A stretch of DNA of 64,000 bases, from NCBI GenBank assembly GCA_014925825.1, contig JACGCK010000077.1, positions 146,574-210,573 on the forward strand, in the 5' to 3' direction. The stretch comes from Pholiota molesta. Lineage: Eukaryota > Basidiomycota > Agaricomycetes > Agaricales > Strophariaceae. The notes under the pieces are model-generated. The model was not told the origin of the DNA. It saw nothing but the letters and a program-made list of their open reading frames with translations, and ran no database searches. Shown piece by piece: positions 11,442 through 23,119 of this stretch. Both the position numbers and the translations under genes were made by a program. The first letter of the stretch is position 1. Each line of letters starts with the position of its first letter.

Positions 11442-13738
11442 ATGTTAGAGCATGGTAATGCGCATCTCAATTCTGCTAAAATCCATCAGGGATCGTCAGA
11501 TGGTGATCCCGCTGAAAGAGGTGAGCAAAATCACTTGTTGACCTAGAGCTCATAGGTCGCTGGGCGCTCATCATGTTTATTGCATGCACGATTTAGATCC
11601 CATCGCCAACTCCCCATCGCAGATTTTGCTCGAGGCCCTGCAGAATTTTGTGATTCCACTCATACATGCCGCCGAGGGAAACAATAAGAAGGGTAAATCT
11701 GTTCACCACGACAGACACGATTTCAATCACTTAATCATAAAATATTTTAGATATCAGCCAAGTTCATATGGGCGTCGAAGCGGGGAAGCTTCTTACCTCG
11801 CTCCAGGAATTTATATCGTCCATAATCGTACAATCACGAATTGTTCAACCACAAGGAATCGAGGTGGATTTGGAAGGTGGAACTCTTCCTGAACAACGCC
11901 ACAATTGCAGTTACTGACTGTAAAACAACTCCTACTGCTTAATGTTGACGACGTTCTAGATGATGCCAAATCTTCTGGTGCGGCCACACCCACAGATAGT
12001 CTCGCCTCCGACCTCGAACCCTCAGTGGAAGGTATGCAAATAATAGCAGAACTGTTCAGGATCTAATATTATTGCCGTCAATTGTTCAGAGACAGCTTTA
12101 AATTCTCGAATTAAACGAATGTATACAACGATTATGGGAAGAATTCCAGAGGCGGTCCGCAAGCATGTCTTCAGCAAGATGCCTATTCGAGTGTTGCACT
12201 TCACCAACATCCCTGGAGACTCCGGCTCTAAGCTCCAAATTACGCTACTTGATAGGAATGGCGTCTGCGACCGCGTTATTAGAGAAATTCACGCCAGATC
12301 CTCGATTATACACAGGTACATCAAGGAACTGTGCAAAGGCATCAAGGAAGACACACAAATTTTGCATGACGTTGCCATCAGAAGTATCGTACTGGAAAAC
12401 ACCAAATACGCCATCCTGTCTCATACCTGGCTCCGTGAATCGGACAGCGAGATCAGCTATGGCGATTGGCAGATAGGACAACATGATACACAGAAACCAG
12501 GATATCAGAAGCTTGCCAATTTTTGCAAATCTGCTTGGATAGACCACGGACTCTCTTTCGGTTGGATGGACACTGTTTGCATTAACAAGGACAGCAGCTC
12601 CGAGCTCGACGAATCCATCCGCTCAATGTATAAGTGGTACCAGGACTCTGACGTCTGCATCTCCTACCTGGCGGGGACTGTCACCCTGGGTGATATTCAT
12701 CGGGATGCTTGGTTCACTCGCGGATGGACATTCCAAGAACTGCTCGCTCCACGTCGCATGTCCTTTTATAACAAGGACTGGAAGAAGTTCGTACGGTACT
12801 CCGATCCTGGCAACAAGTACAATCCATATATTCTAAAGCAAATCTACAAAGCGACGACCATTACTGAAGATGAACTACGCTTCCCCACCAAGTTATCTAT
12901 ATCGCGCAAGATGCAGCTAGCAGCGAAGCGCAATGTGATGCGCGAAGAGGATATCGCATATTCTCTGATGGGCATTTGCAATGTCAGTATTTCGATAGCA
13001 TATGGCGAGGGTGCCAGGCGCGCGTTCTTCCGCCTCATGACGGAGGTCTTGAATACATCGAGCCAAGTTGTCGATTTCTTCAACTGTGCTCAGATGGATG
13101 CACGCTCTATTATTCCATCGGGACCGTCGGCATACCTTCAATGCTCCGAGGCTATAATGAGCACGTCACCGTGGCACAGCTCACCTATAGAGCCGTTGCT
13201 TCTTACTCATGTCGGCCTCCGGACGCCAATCCTTTTGATGCCCTCTTTGCGAGAGAACGACAATTGCCTTGAAAACAAACCCATTGGTAATTATCATGCC
13301 AAGCTTCACTTACCTGCTTTGGAATCTATCAATGTCGGAGTCTACCATGTATTGGACAAAGGCATCAAGAAAAGCACTGCTGGTAAGTGGCAAGACTTGA
13401 GCTGGGCTCGCAATGGACTCACTGATTACGATCTTGACTCTACAGAAATGAGGTGGTCATTTGGAATATTGAATTTCGGAGGAGATACATCCACTATCCA
13501 TTATCGGGATCGCTGCCTTGCATTATGTTTCAAGGTGAACCGCCTGGGCGGTGTTGGCCAAGTGGATTGGAGCTCAACTTCCGGTTTGCAATTCGTAAGG
13601 ATTTGCACGAAGGAGCCTATCGTTTTCCATCTCATGAAGCACGGGGCATCCACTTTAGGAGCAAGTAATGTTCCTTATCCAATCAAGCGAAGCGAGCTGG
13701 CAATGCATGGGATAACTTTGACCACCATGTATCTGTAG
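11442..13738 (+). CDS. HET-domain protein, copy 1 (ancestral start exon lost)
   Basis: HET domains occur in fungal proteins that trigger heterokaryon-incompatibility cell death or related self/non-self responses. The model is join(11442..11520, 11597..11692, 11751..11876, 11960..12031, 12090..13382, 13446..13738), 652 codons from the first in-frame ATG of the second ancestral exon. In the large exon the HET signature is complete: KYAILSHTWLR, FGWMDTVCINKDSSSELDESI, WFTRGWTFQELLAP. It is followed by the conserved LAAKRNVMREEDIAYSLMG and IAYGEGARRAFFRLM segment. The small upstream exons encode short predicted helices (LLEALQNFVIPLIHAA; GKLLTSLQEFISS) and an acidic or Ser-rich linker; no known domain is recognised there. 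The equivalent of exon 1 at 11364 has ATA instead of ATG. All introns are phase 1. No stop or frameshift is seen in the model. The true start could differ, for example an ATG inside the large exon. Confidence 0.75.
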
Positions 13739-13949
13739 GGGCTCGAACACGTAGCGTAAAACAGGTTAAATGCAATTCTATATTCGACACAGGCGAATAT
13801 ATATCCGTTTTTGAAGCTAATAGGGCTTGATTCGCACATCCATTGATGCCATGAACCATGAACCCAAGCATCGAAGCCCCACGCAGTTCCTCCAAAGTCT
13901 AGCCAGAAGATAAGTAACACGCTCTATACCCGCACCCGCCCAGCTTTTG

Positions 13950-14575
13950 AATCAATGTTCAAAAAGGCATGAACTATGTTCGACGAACGATAAAAGAGAA
14001 TGTCGATGGAGGAGAGTGACGACAACGCAGGTCTAAACAGAGGGACGGAACCCGCAAGGACGAGGTGTTGAAGAAAGCGGGACGACAAAGACGAACGAGG
14101 GCAGAGCACGACACAACACGGAAACGAGAGGTCTTCAAACGGCTCATAAAAAAGCATCTACGCTGCGCGGCAGCATAGGGTCATAACAAAACACTCTTGA
14201 GCCCAACGCCCAAAGCTCAGATCTCAGAGCCCAGTCTGAATCCGCCGCACGCAGGCACGGATGCCCCCACAGTCAGGGGCACGCTCTTCCGTCGAGACCT
14301 CTTCTCCTCGCTCGCAGGCGCGCCACGCGCGCACCTCCGCCTCCTTCGCAAACGAAACGTACAGCTGCGCCAATTTTTGCGTGAATTCAAGCAGGTGGGT
14401 TGGTCCCCTTGCTCTCAGGCGTGATGCGCGTGTTAGGGTAGATATAAGTATCGTTTTCCAAGGAGGCTATCTGCAAGCGCGTGCAGGGAGATCTAGGCGT
14501 GGTCGGCGATGGAGGCAAGGAAAATGAGAGACAGACACAGACGGCCGCGGAATGTGGTTTGGCCGAAGTGCTGAC
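13950..14575 (-). pseudogene. Relic of the PH-CRIB-PH gene (3' end)
   Basis: The segment resembles the 3' flank and last exon of the intact gene at 33117-34729. It includes the shared CTCATAAAAAAG...CATAGGGTCATAACAAAACACTC block and a degenerate version of the second PH domain's last part. Coding frames are broken. It ends at the motif GTGCTGACATAATAT, which recurs at the other unit junctions. Confidence 0.65.
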
Positions 14576-14579
14576 ATAA

Positions 14580-15085
14580 TATCCCATTCATCAACGACTT
14601 CAACTTGACGCAAACTCGACGTTAACCTTGTTCTGGTCGTTCGACGCCTCTACGCCTCTATGCTAAGCTGGCTTGAAGCTGACAATCAGGTTTCCAAGGG
14701 TTTCATCGCTTTGGAAGGCGTACACCGCATACGTTACAGGAAAATGGCTGGATTCAGAACTCTCAGCATCGGTCTCGTCAACGACTCTCGGGACACCGCC
14801 TAGCGCATCTATTAGCTTCCATGGCCAACCTCCACGCACCTCCAGACTCAGCTGCGAATCCCCCGCTGTCATGGCCACTATTGCACACATGAAACCCACC
14901 ACGAAGCCCACTCTCATGGGCCAGACAACTATCTCAGGTCTCAGGGTGGCACCCAAGTTTGTCCTCGCGGAGCGCGCCTTCATACTACAACTCCACGACA
15001 CATGCAAGGAGACGCTGAAGGATTCTACATGTGCTCAAATGACACGCTTAATACGCAGACGTGCTAGCGAAGGTGAGCTTTTAAC
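14580..15085 (+). pseudogene. Fragment of unrecognised gene 'Z' (copy 1)
   Basis: This block recurs at 19.9-20.3 and 27.5-27.95 kb, always just after the GTGCTGAC-TAATAT junction and just before a UBR1-like fragment. On plus, the best shared reading contains VAPKFVLAERAFILQL followed by an intron-like GT...AG stretch. The three copies differ by indels and stops, so none looks functional. A minus-strand open frame also covers the block, so the coding strand of the ancestor is not certain. I do not recognise the family. Confidence 0.45.
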
Positions 15086-15189
15086 ATATTGGCATACGAT
15101 TTGAGCCTGGCTCGGCGCCTGTTCTAATATTCCATGATTTCTATTGACATTTTCTTCCCCCAGTCACCGCCATTCTTCTTCTGGGTGGC

Positions 15190-15665
15190 CGAACAACGTT
15201 CTCTGTGCGTTCCTTCCACGAGGTCGAGTTTGGCGGGGCATGGTCTCATCCGTTCAAATTTGACTTATCGGAGACCTAGCCGACCTCGTCAAACGACCGA
15301 AGGAGCGCTTCGTCGGCAGTCCGTCCTTCCCGCGCATGCTGCGCAGAATCGCAAACTTCCAGCCGCCGGAAGGCCCTACGGAGCGGGCCATGGTTGAACG
15401 ACATCGGTGATTCAGCGCGAACCGTTTCTTGGACACGAGTGCGCTGCAAAGCTCGACGCTGAAGGACCCGCTGATGAATGGGATCCGCGGGCTGACCGCA
15501 AGGCCCGGCATAGGATCCGATAGACTCGCCGCATGCCCTGCTAGGTTGGAAAGGCACGAAGAAAGGAAGTAGGCAGCGAAGAAGAGGCAAGACACTATCA
15601 TGGAGCGAAAGGAGGCAACAACGAGCGAGCTTTGCGAGTATGTTTGCTTGGTGCATGGGTAGTGA
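15190..15665 (+). pseudogene. Decayed internal fragment of UBR1 (copy 2)
   Basis: Blocks match UBR1 near 5950-6030 (TTCCTTCCAC..GGTCGAGTTTGG), 6690-6790 and 7300-7505 (GGGCTGACCGCAAGGCCC; GCGAGCTTTGCGAGTATG). Large internal deletions lie between the blocks, so this copy is a patchwork with no usable frame. Confidence 0.75.
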
Positions 15666-15929
15666 CGATAGCTATTCCGATATGCCACATCATCGAGTAA
15701 AACGTGCTTGATTCCCATCTCATGGTCAGTACGGACGTTGGATGGTAAGTTAAGCAAAAGTCGCTCTTCAGTAGGACGGCGTCGTGACTGGTATACATAT
15801 CATCACGACGACACATAACTAAATATAGCGTGTACATGGCGGTCGGTGATGGTCAAGCATGCTGACGGTCTAAACTACCGAATTTCACAGCTCCTTCTCC
15901 CCGTTCACATCAAGCTCGTTGTCGCTGCA

Positions 15930-18321
15930 ATGTCTGAATCCGCTGGTAAGCTCCTCACGAAACTTATATGAGCAAGGTCTGGTTCTCATTTCTTTCCAAG
16001 AGAGAACCTCAACGTTTGGTGATGCGCTTCCGCATGCTGGAACCCGTCAGGGACCATTGGGTGACGATCTGAATTCCACTAGAAGAGGCGAGCAAAACCA
16101 CTTGTTGGCCTAGAGGCCATCGAGCGCTGGGCGCTCATACATGTGTACTGCGCGCGTTGTAGATCCAACCACAAACACCCCATCGCAAACCTTGCTCGAG
16201 GCCCTGCAGAACTTTGTCACCCCTCTCATACATACAACCGGCGGGGAAAAAATGAAGAGTAAGCCTCTTCGCTGCAACAAACACAATTTTATTCACTTAA
16301 TAACGAATTAGATATGGGCCAAGCTCATTCGATGGGTCCTGAGGCGGTGAAGCTTCTTACCGCGCTCCAGGAATTCATATCATCTATGATTGTACAACCA
16401 CGATTCGGTCAACCACAAGCAATCGAGGTGGAATTGGAAGGTAGATTTCTTCCTGAAAAATACCGCAATTACAGTTATGACTATAACGCCTACTACTTAA
16501 CTTTGACAACGTTCTAGATGATGCCAAATCTCCTTGCGCGGCGACACCCACAGATAGTATCGCCTCCGACCTCGAACCCTCAGTGGAAGGTATGCAAATT
16601 ATAGCAGAATCGCTCAGGGTCTAATATCATTGCCGTCGAATTTTAGAGATAGCTTTGAATTCCCGAATCGAACAAAGGTATCCAACAATTATGGAAAGAA
16701 TTCCAGAGGCGGTCCGCGAGCACGTCTTCAGCAAGATGCCTATTCGAGTGCTGCACTTCACCAACGCCCCTGGAGACCCTGGCACGAAGCTCCAAATCAC
16801 CCTACTTGATAGGAACGATGTCTGCGACCGCGTCATAAAAGTTATTCACGCCAAATCCTCCATTGTAAAAAGACAGATCAAGAAAATTGTCACAGATCGG
16901 TATAATCAATATAAACAATTTGGCGACTCGGAGCATTTCCCTATCATCGAGAAATTCATCACACAAGAAAACACCAAATATGCCATCCTGTCTCATACGT
17001 GGCTCCGTGGATCAGACGGCGAAATCACCTACGGCGATTGGCAGATAGGACAGTTCGATGCTCAGAAACCAGTATATCAAAAACTCGCCAATATTTGTAG
17101 ATCTGCTTGGAAGGACCACGGACTTTCGTTCGGTTGGATGGACACTGTTTGCATTAACAAGGACAGCAGCTCCGAGCTCGACGAATCCATCCGCTCAATG
17201 TATAAGTGGTACCAGGATTCCGACGTCTGCATCTCCTACCTGGCGGGGACCGTCGCCCTCGATGATATTCATCGTGATCCTTGGTTCACTCGTGGATGGA
17301 CATTCCAAGAACTGCTCGCTCCGGAGCGCATGGCATTCTATAACAAGGACTGGAAGCCATTCGTACCATACACCCTTCGTGGCGACAAATTCGATACAGA
17401 TATTCTAAATCAAATCTACAAAGCAACGACGATTACTGAAGATGAACTACGTGGCTCCAACGATTTACCTATTTCGCGCAAGATGCAGCTGGCGGCGAAG
17501 CGGAATGTGATGCGTGAAGAAGACATCGCGTACTCTCTGATGGGCGTTTGCAATGTTAGTATTTCAATAGCATATGGCGAAGGTGCCGAGCGGGCGTTCT
17601 TCCGCCTTATGACGGAGGTCTTGAATACTTCGAGCGAAGTTGTCGATATCTTTAATTGTGCTCAGAAGGGTCGTCCGGAACGTCCCTCCATTATTCCATC
17701 GGGACCATCGGCATATCTTCAATGCTCCGAGGTTATTATGGGGATCTCGCACAACCCACCTATAGAGCCATTGCTTCTTACCCATGTAGGACTGCGGACG
17801 CCCATCCTTCTGATGCCCTCGTTGCAAAAGGACGACCCTTGTCTTAAAAACGACCCCATTGGTGACTACTATGCCACGCTCCGGTTGCCGGGATCACCTT
17901 ACACTTTTGGCCCGGGGAGCCCCTCTTATCTATTGGACAAAGGTATTATGAAAAGCATCACTCGTAAGTGGCAAAATTTGAGCTGGGCTCTCGATGGCAG
18001 AAGCGTCAATGTCAATCATTTGCTAACTCCCACTTTACAGGGCACAGAAGGACATTTGGAATATTGAATTTCGGCGGAGACACGACTACTGTCCATGTTC
18101 AAGATCTCTGCCTTGCAGTATGTTTTCGGATGGACCACTACTACGGCCAAGTGGAATGGGGCTCGACTTCCAGTCTGTCCAAGATCGATCGGATGGTAAC
18201 AGACGAGCCTATTGTCTTCCGTCTCAAGAAGCAGGGGTCGCCGAGGGGTCAAGCTGTTTATTCAATCAAGCGAAACGACCTGGCAAAGCACGGGATGACT
18301 TTAGAAACCATGTATTTGTAG
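15930..18321 (+). CDS. HET-domain protein, copy 2 (possible GC splice donor)
   Basis: This copy keeps the ancestral ATG (MSESA...). The model is join(15930..15945, 16001..16087, 16163..16258, 16312..16440, 16518..16589, 16647..17963, 18041..18321), 665 codons. The large exon has the intact HET motifs KYAILSHTWLRGSDGE, DTVCINKDSSSELDESI and GWTFQELLAPERMAF, then the conserved LAAKRNVMREEDIAYSLMG region. The C-terminal exon ends in GMTLETMYL, like the other copies. The second exon ends in AGAG followed by GCGAGC where copies 1, 3 and 4 have GTGAGC. Splicing therefore needs a noncanonical GC-AG intron, or skipping of exon 2, which keeps the frame because all introns are phase 1. Retaining the intron gives a TAG stop soon after. 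The function is inferred from the HET family; the partner is unknown. Confidence 0.78.
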
Positions 18322-18399
18322 GGGCTTGACCTGGCTCGACACAGCGTACAACGAGATCAATCGCAATTCTATATTCAAGGCAGATGTTAGCGTCCTTTA

Positions 18400-19890
18400 T
18401 AGATTTTTAAGTGATGACACCGGCGCGCTCAGCGACAGGACCGCCCCATTCGCGAACGACACGTACAGCGCCTCTGTAAATCTCGACTGCGGCTGGGAGG
18501 CGGCGGCTTAGGGGTGAGCCGTGTACGAAGTCGAAGGGTGACGGGCCGGCGCCGCCCAGCCAGCTGCGGGCACGACGGTAGATGTCGTGCAGACGTCGTC
18601 TTGCCCATCGTATAGCTCGGAGTCTTCGGCGAACAAGAGACGGAGGCGGCGTTCCTTGTCGGTCTGGGATGTACGTTAATGATGGCAAGAGACTGTCGAA
18701 CTCGAGCCGCCGTGGCTTCCAGGATGCCTATTAAGGCTGACCCAGCGCATCTTAGCAAGCCAGCGCGAAAATAGACCGTTCCAAGCAACGATATACCGGC
18801 CCTCGAAGGCAGGAAGGGATGGCCAGATGGAAACCGTGTCTTGCTGCCCATTGAGCGAGATTATATCAGACGTCGACCGCGAACGCGGCGCCGCCTGCAC
18901 TATCGGTATCGAAGCCTCGGGCGACGTGGAAGTTGCAGCTGCGGGCTGCGACCCGCCCCCGACGATCTCGGCATATATAGGGAGTATACTGGCGTCTCCG
19001 AAATTTCTGAAGACGTCCGCGCCGACGTGGGCTTTGGTACGAAGCCGAAGGGGGACGAGCTGGCGCCGCCGAGCTGCGGGGCGCGGCTGTAGATGTCGTC
19101 TTGCCAGTCGTAGAGCTCGGAGTCGGCGGCGAACGAGAGATGGAGGCAACGTTCGTTGTCGGTAGCGTCGGGTGCGGCGACGCGGATGGAGAGTCGTGCG
19201 GTCTGGGGCGGCGACGAAGGTGAGGGGGATGCGAGTATGTTTACTTGACGAGAGCTATGAGTGCAAGCAAGTGTGAATGAGAATGTAGATGTCGTGGAAG
19301 AGGTTGTGGGACGTACCTTGATGATGATGGTAAGAGACTCGGCGTCGGTCTGGCTTCCAGGATGCGCTGCGGAAAGCACTGCGCTCGCGGACGTCGGCGG
19401 GCCCATCTTCGGTGTGAACTTGGACAACTCGGAGGGGAGTGGACACGTCAAGGACGCTGTGGGCTTGTAGCACATGCTCTCGTGGCGGCCATTCGCAGAG
19501 GATTGTGGTGGAAGAGAAAGTAGGATAGAAAAGAGAGGTACTCAGGGACCCTCGCCTAGGAGCTTTCACTCGTATATAGAGAGCATACTGGCATTACTGA
19601 GATTACCTGCGACACCCGCACCGTCGTGGGCTTTGTGTACGAAGCTCAAAGGGGCGAACTGGCACTGCCTAGCTGCGAGGCAAGGCTATAGAGTTCATCT
19701 TGCCAGCATAGAGCTCAGAGTATAAATCGGCGACAAAAAATTGATGGAGGCGGCACTCCGGCGTCGACTCGGAGAGCCTGCGGGGCGAAGTAGATGTGGT
19801 GGTCGAGAACACGTCGCGCGACGCGTTTGAAGGGTTGATGGTAGTGGGTGAATAGAGTACGTCGATGATGAGAGACTGAGGGAGAGGTGC
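18400..19890 (-). pseudogene. Rearranged relics of the PH-CRIB-PH gene
   Basis: At least three degenerate pieces lie in series. 18.41-18.72 kb fuses bits of the last, middle and first exons. 18.72-19.48 kb covers most of the middle exon (CRIB and LYDWQDD segments recognisable), its intron and the first exon. 19.54-19.89 kb is a more decayed middle-exon piece. Frames are interrupted by indels and by loss of the CRIB histidines. The intact relative is at 33117-34729. Confidence 0.75.
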
Positions 19891-19891
19891 T

Positions 19892-20385
19892 GACGTAATA
19901 TGTCAAGCCAAGTTTGCTTTCTGCTTTCTCCGTGCTCGTTCCTGCTCGTTCGCCGCAACGCCAAGTCGACACTCAGGCCCGCAAGCTCAAGGTCGTCATC
20001 GCTTGTTAGGCGCATGCCGCTTATGCTACAAGACAATGATATCTCAGTATCGGTCTCGACTCTTCGGACACCGCCTGGCGCGTCGCTCACCTCCCACTGC
20101 CGCTACGAAACACCTCAATGCACCTACAAACCCGTCGGAGCGTTCCTTGTTATTACAGTCGCGCCTACATAACACAGCGCCTCGACATATACAAGGAGCT
20201 GAAGGTGTTCTATCACGATGCCGATGATGCGCTTCATACGTAGAAGGAATACCAGCAGACATGTTATAGAAGGTAAGCCTTCAATATTCAGACGATTCGA
20301 GCTCAAGCCTGGGCTCGTCTGCTCTAATACTTCGTAACTTCTACTGACACTTTCTCCATTTTCTTCCCCCAGCCGACCTCATTCA
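19892..20385 (+). pseudogene. Fragment of unrecognised gene 'Z' (copy 2)
   Basis: This is a shortened copy of the block at 14.58 and 27.48 kb. It begins at the junction motif GTGCTGACGTAATAT and ends with an intron-like stretch (GTAAGCC...CCCCAG) that leads straight into UBR1-like sequence. A deletion removes the FVLAERA segment seen in the other copies. Confidence 0.4.
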
Positions 20386-21990
20386 TCTTCTAGGCGCTGA
20401 TGTAGACGAACGCGGGGCTCAGTTGCGCCATAACCACAGTGTTGCACCATGCTCGCAGAGGACCGCCTCGACCGAACAAAGTTTTCCGTGCGGTCCTTCC
20501 ACCAGGTCGAGATGATCTCATCCCGTTCGAATCGACATATTGGAGGCCTGGTCAGCTTTCGCCACTCGTTGTCCTGGCTCCTTGCGAAGCTATCTGTTGA
20601 AGCATGTACATCTATCAAGCGAGGTCGTGTTGCCGGTTGGGACAACAGGCGGGCCCTTATGGATTTTCTGCTCAGAGGTAGTTTTCCTCTCCAATAAAAA
20701 CGAATAGAATCTGCATATTCACTTTATTTCGTCGTTTGACAGTCCTCGCCGTGATAGTCCAAATTGGAACTAGGCTCTGGGATCGCTATTACTTTCTATC
20801 CATTGTCGACTCCTCCGCCTTCTAGGACGACTTTTCCGGCAAAGGAGCAGGTCGTGTCGATCTTCGTGGATTTTTTGTTCCGAGGTGAATTCTATCTCCA
20901 AAAAATACGCTCCGTACATTTATCTCATTTGTTCATCTAATAGTATTCTCGTGAAAGCCCAAATGCGGACTAGGCTCTGGGTTCGCAATGCCTCCGCCAT
21001 CCGTGGTCGACTCTTCCATTACCGGAGCCACATGCTTTTGCGAGCTTTGCTATGACCAAGGCCCATTCACATTCCAAATCGCTTTGATCGTGCTCCACAC
21101 CGACGTCGTCATTTTCGCTGTTCTCGCCCGCTTTAGCCTTCCGGATGACGCTGGTATTTGCATTCGCAACTACCCAGGGCTCCATTCAGGAATCTAGGAG
21201 GCATAGTCCAGCCGCTTTTCTGCACCTCCAGCACGATCTCCAGCAGGAACGCGAACGCAACCAAGCATACACCCATGCGTCCATTTGTCCGGAGAGAAAT
21301 TGGACACGTGCCCGCGCTCGCGACCGCGCTCGCGAAGGGCATTGCAGCTCCTTCGACCCGGCCAAACGCATTGCGGAGCATTCCGTCGACAATCCATCCT
21401 TCGAGCGCCCGCTGCCGAACTTCCAAACTCCCAGCCGCCAGAAGGCCCACGGGGTAGGACTCCAGGAAATCAAACATCCGACGAGGCTAAGCCGCTCTTC
21501 TAAACCATACGGGGAGGAGGTGGAGATAGTGCTGCGGAAAAGGATTCAAAGGAGGGTAGCCAAGATGGAGTGGGAGGTCGCACTGCCCCCAAGGTCATCC
21601 GATATCACGGGGGGACCGCGTCAGGGCGTCGGCGAGATTGTGATTGAGACCGTGTTCTTCGCTACATCGCAACGAGCGCCAGCTGCACGTGTTCGCGCTC
21701 GGTGTGGTTGGACGACCTCGGGGTTTAACGCGCTGGCGAGATCGTGGTTCAGATCTTGCTCTTCTACACTTCGAACGCTGTGGGGGCTACGAGCGCCGGC
21801 TGCACATGGTCGGGCTCGGTGTGGTTGGACGATCTCGGGGGCTAAGCGTGCTCGTGTCCAGGAAACGGTTCAACGGGGAAGGAATAAGAAAGACACTCCT
21901 GGGGCTCTGGGCACTTGGGAAAGCACGAGAAATGCGCCAGGTTGCACGAGGCGTCGCGATTGATCGTCAGCACGAGATATATGTATATGC
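20386..21990 (+). pseudogene. Decayed internal fragment of UBR1 (copy 3)
   Basis: The fragment matches UBR1 from about 5865 to 7285, including the exon 3/intron/exon 4 junction: GCTCAGAGGTA...GACAG and then the Q-I-TRLW segment. The duplication was therefore DNA-based, not a retrocopy. The junction region is present twice in tandem (about 20.64-20.82 and 20.83-21.01 kb). An internal tandem repeat of about 120 bp lies at 21.64-21.86 kb. Multiple stops and frameshifts remove coding capacity. An open frame of 272 codons (21145-21963) crosses it but mixes frames relative to UBR1. Confidence 0.8.
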
Positions 21991-22900
21991 CCGCTACCTT
22001 TAGGTAGAGGGTCTTAGAAACAAGTCGGTTAACAAAATTGGCGTGAAATCGTACTTTCAACACGGGCTGTGCACTCCGGTTACTTGAGCTTAGCTTTTCA
22101 ATTCAGAAATCCTGCTGTGTCGCTCGATTCGCTCCTTGTGGCGTCGGTGGCGTCGTGAATGCCGTCGGCAGGTGGCTCCTTTTTTGAATGTCCGACGTTG
22201 ATAGCTAATCATCGCTTTCGAGTCCAAAGACTCCCAACTTGAACATGCTATGTATGTATCTCTTTTCGCCCGCTATCTTCAAGCTATCTTCCTCCCTGCC
22301 CATTTTCTATGCCCTTGGTTATCTGAAATTCTGGCTGCCTGTCCATATATCCCTTGTGCACTTTTCGAGATAGGTCGCCGTTCTGCATGCGGAACATATA
22401 CACACCGTCAAATCAGTCCCATGGCTCTGGCTCCCGTTTGTCTGGTCCCACTTTCTCATCTGCTGCGGGCACCTCGGGCAACCTACTCTGCTGCACCTTC
22501 ATTTGTTAACCTAAACCTTTCTACATTCTCCCTGCGTTCTCCACCAGGCCATCTGATGACTCATACGGCGCCTAACCAAAATCTTGGAGAGAATCGAAGA
22601 ATCGCGTCCAACATCAGCAATGACAGCATCAACAGCCAATGTCACGAAGGTTGGAATTTCTACGCCTGACCGACTGACACTGTTCGTCGATTAGCACTCT
22701 TAAGAGGAGGGATTCCATCTCCGCGCGTTCATCCACCGACCCCAGCTCTGATCGCACTTTTTTGTATATAGGAAATTTTCTGCTGTTTACACATATCTAC
22801 ATATGATCTTCCAACTACAATGCCTTCTCATATAATATATTATGTGTCTGAACTTTGACTGCCGTGTAGCGGGCTATGCCGCTTGTCGGCCTTACCAGCG
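21991..22900. other. Unit-specific insertion between UBR1 fragment and HET copy 3
   Basis: Compared with the otherwise similar unit 4 (29.48-29.52 kb), about 0.9 kb of extra sequence lies here. It starts near TGCCCGCTACC and ends near GTAGCGGGC, which are short inverted matches, so it may be a small transposon. No coding region is supported. Confidence 0.4.
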
Positions 22901-23119
22901 TTATAAATATAGTGTGTACATGGCTTGTACATGGCGGTGCTCGTGAAGCGTGGTTGCTGTCAAAACATATACAGACAATGAACTATTAAATCTTACCGCT
23001 CCTTGTTCCCGTTCACATCAAGCTCATAGTCGCTGCAACGTTTGGATCCGCTGGTAAGCTCCTGACGATACCTATATGAACATCGCACGATTCTCATCTC
23101 TTTTCAAGAGAAAACCTCA

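Noticed and set aside
21145..21963. 272-codon plus-strand open frame
   Set aside because: It crosses UBR1 fragment 3 but switches frame relative to UBR1 and carries a tandem repeat; a relic, not a gene.
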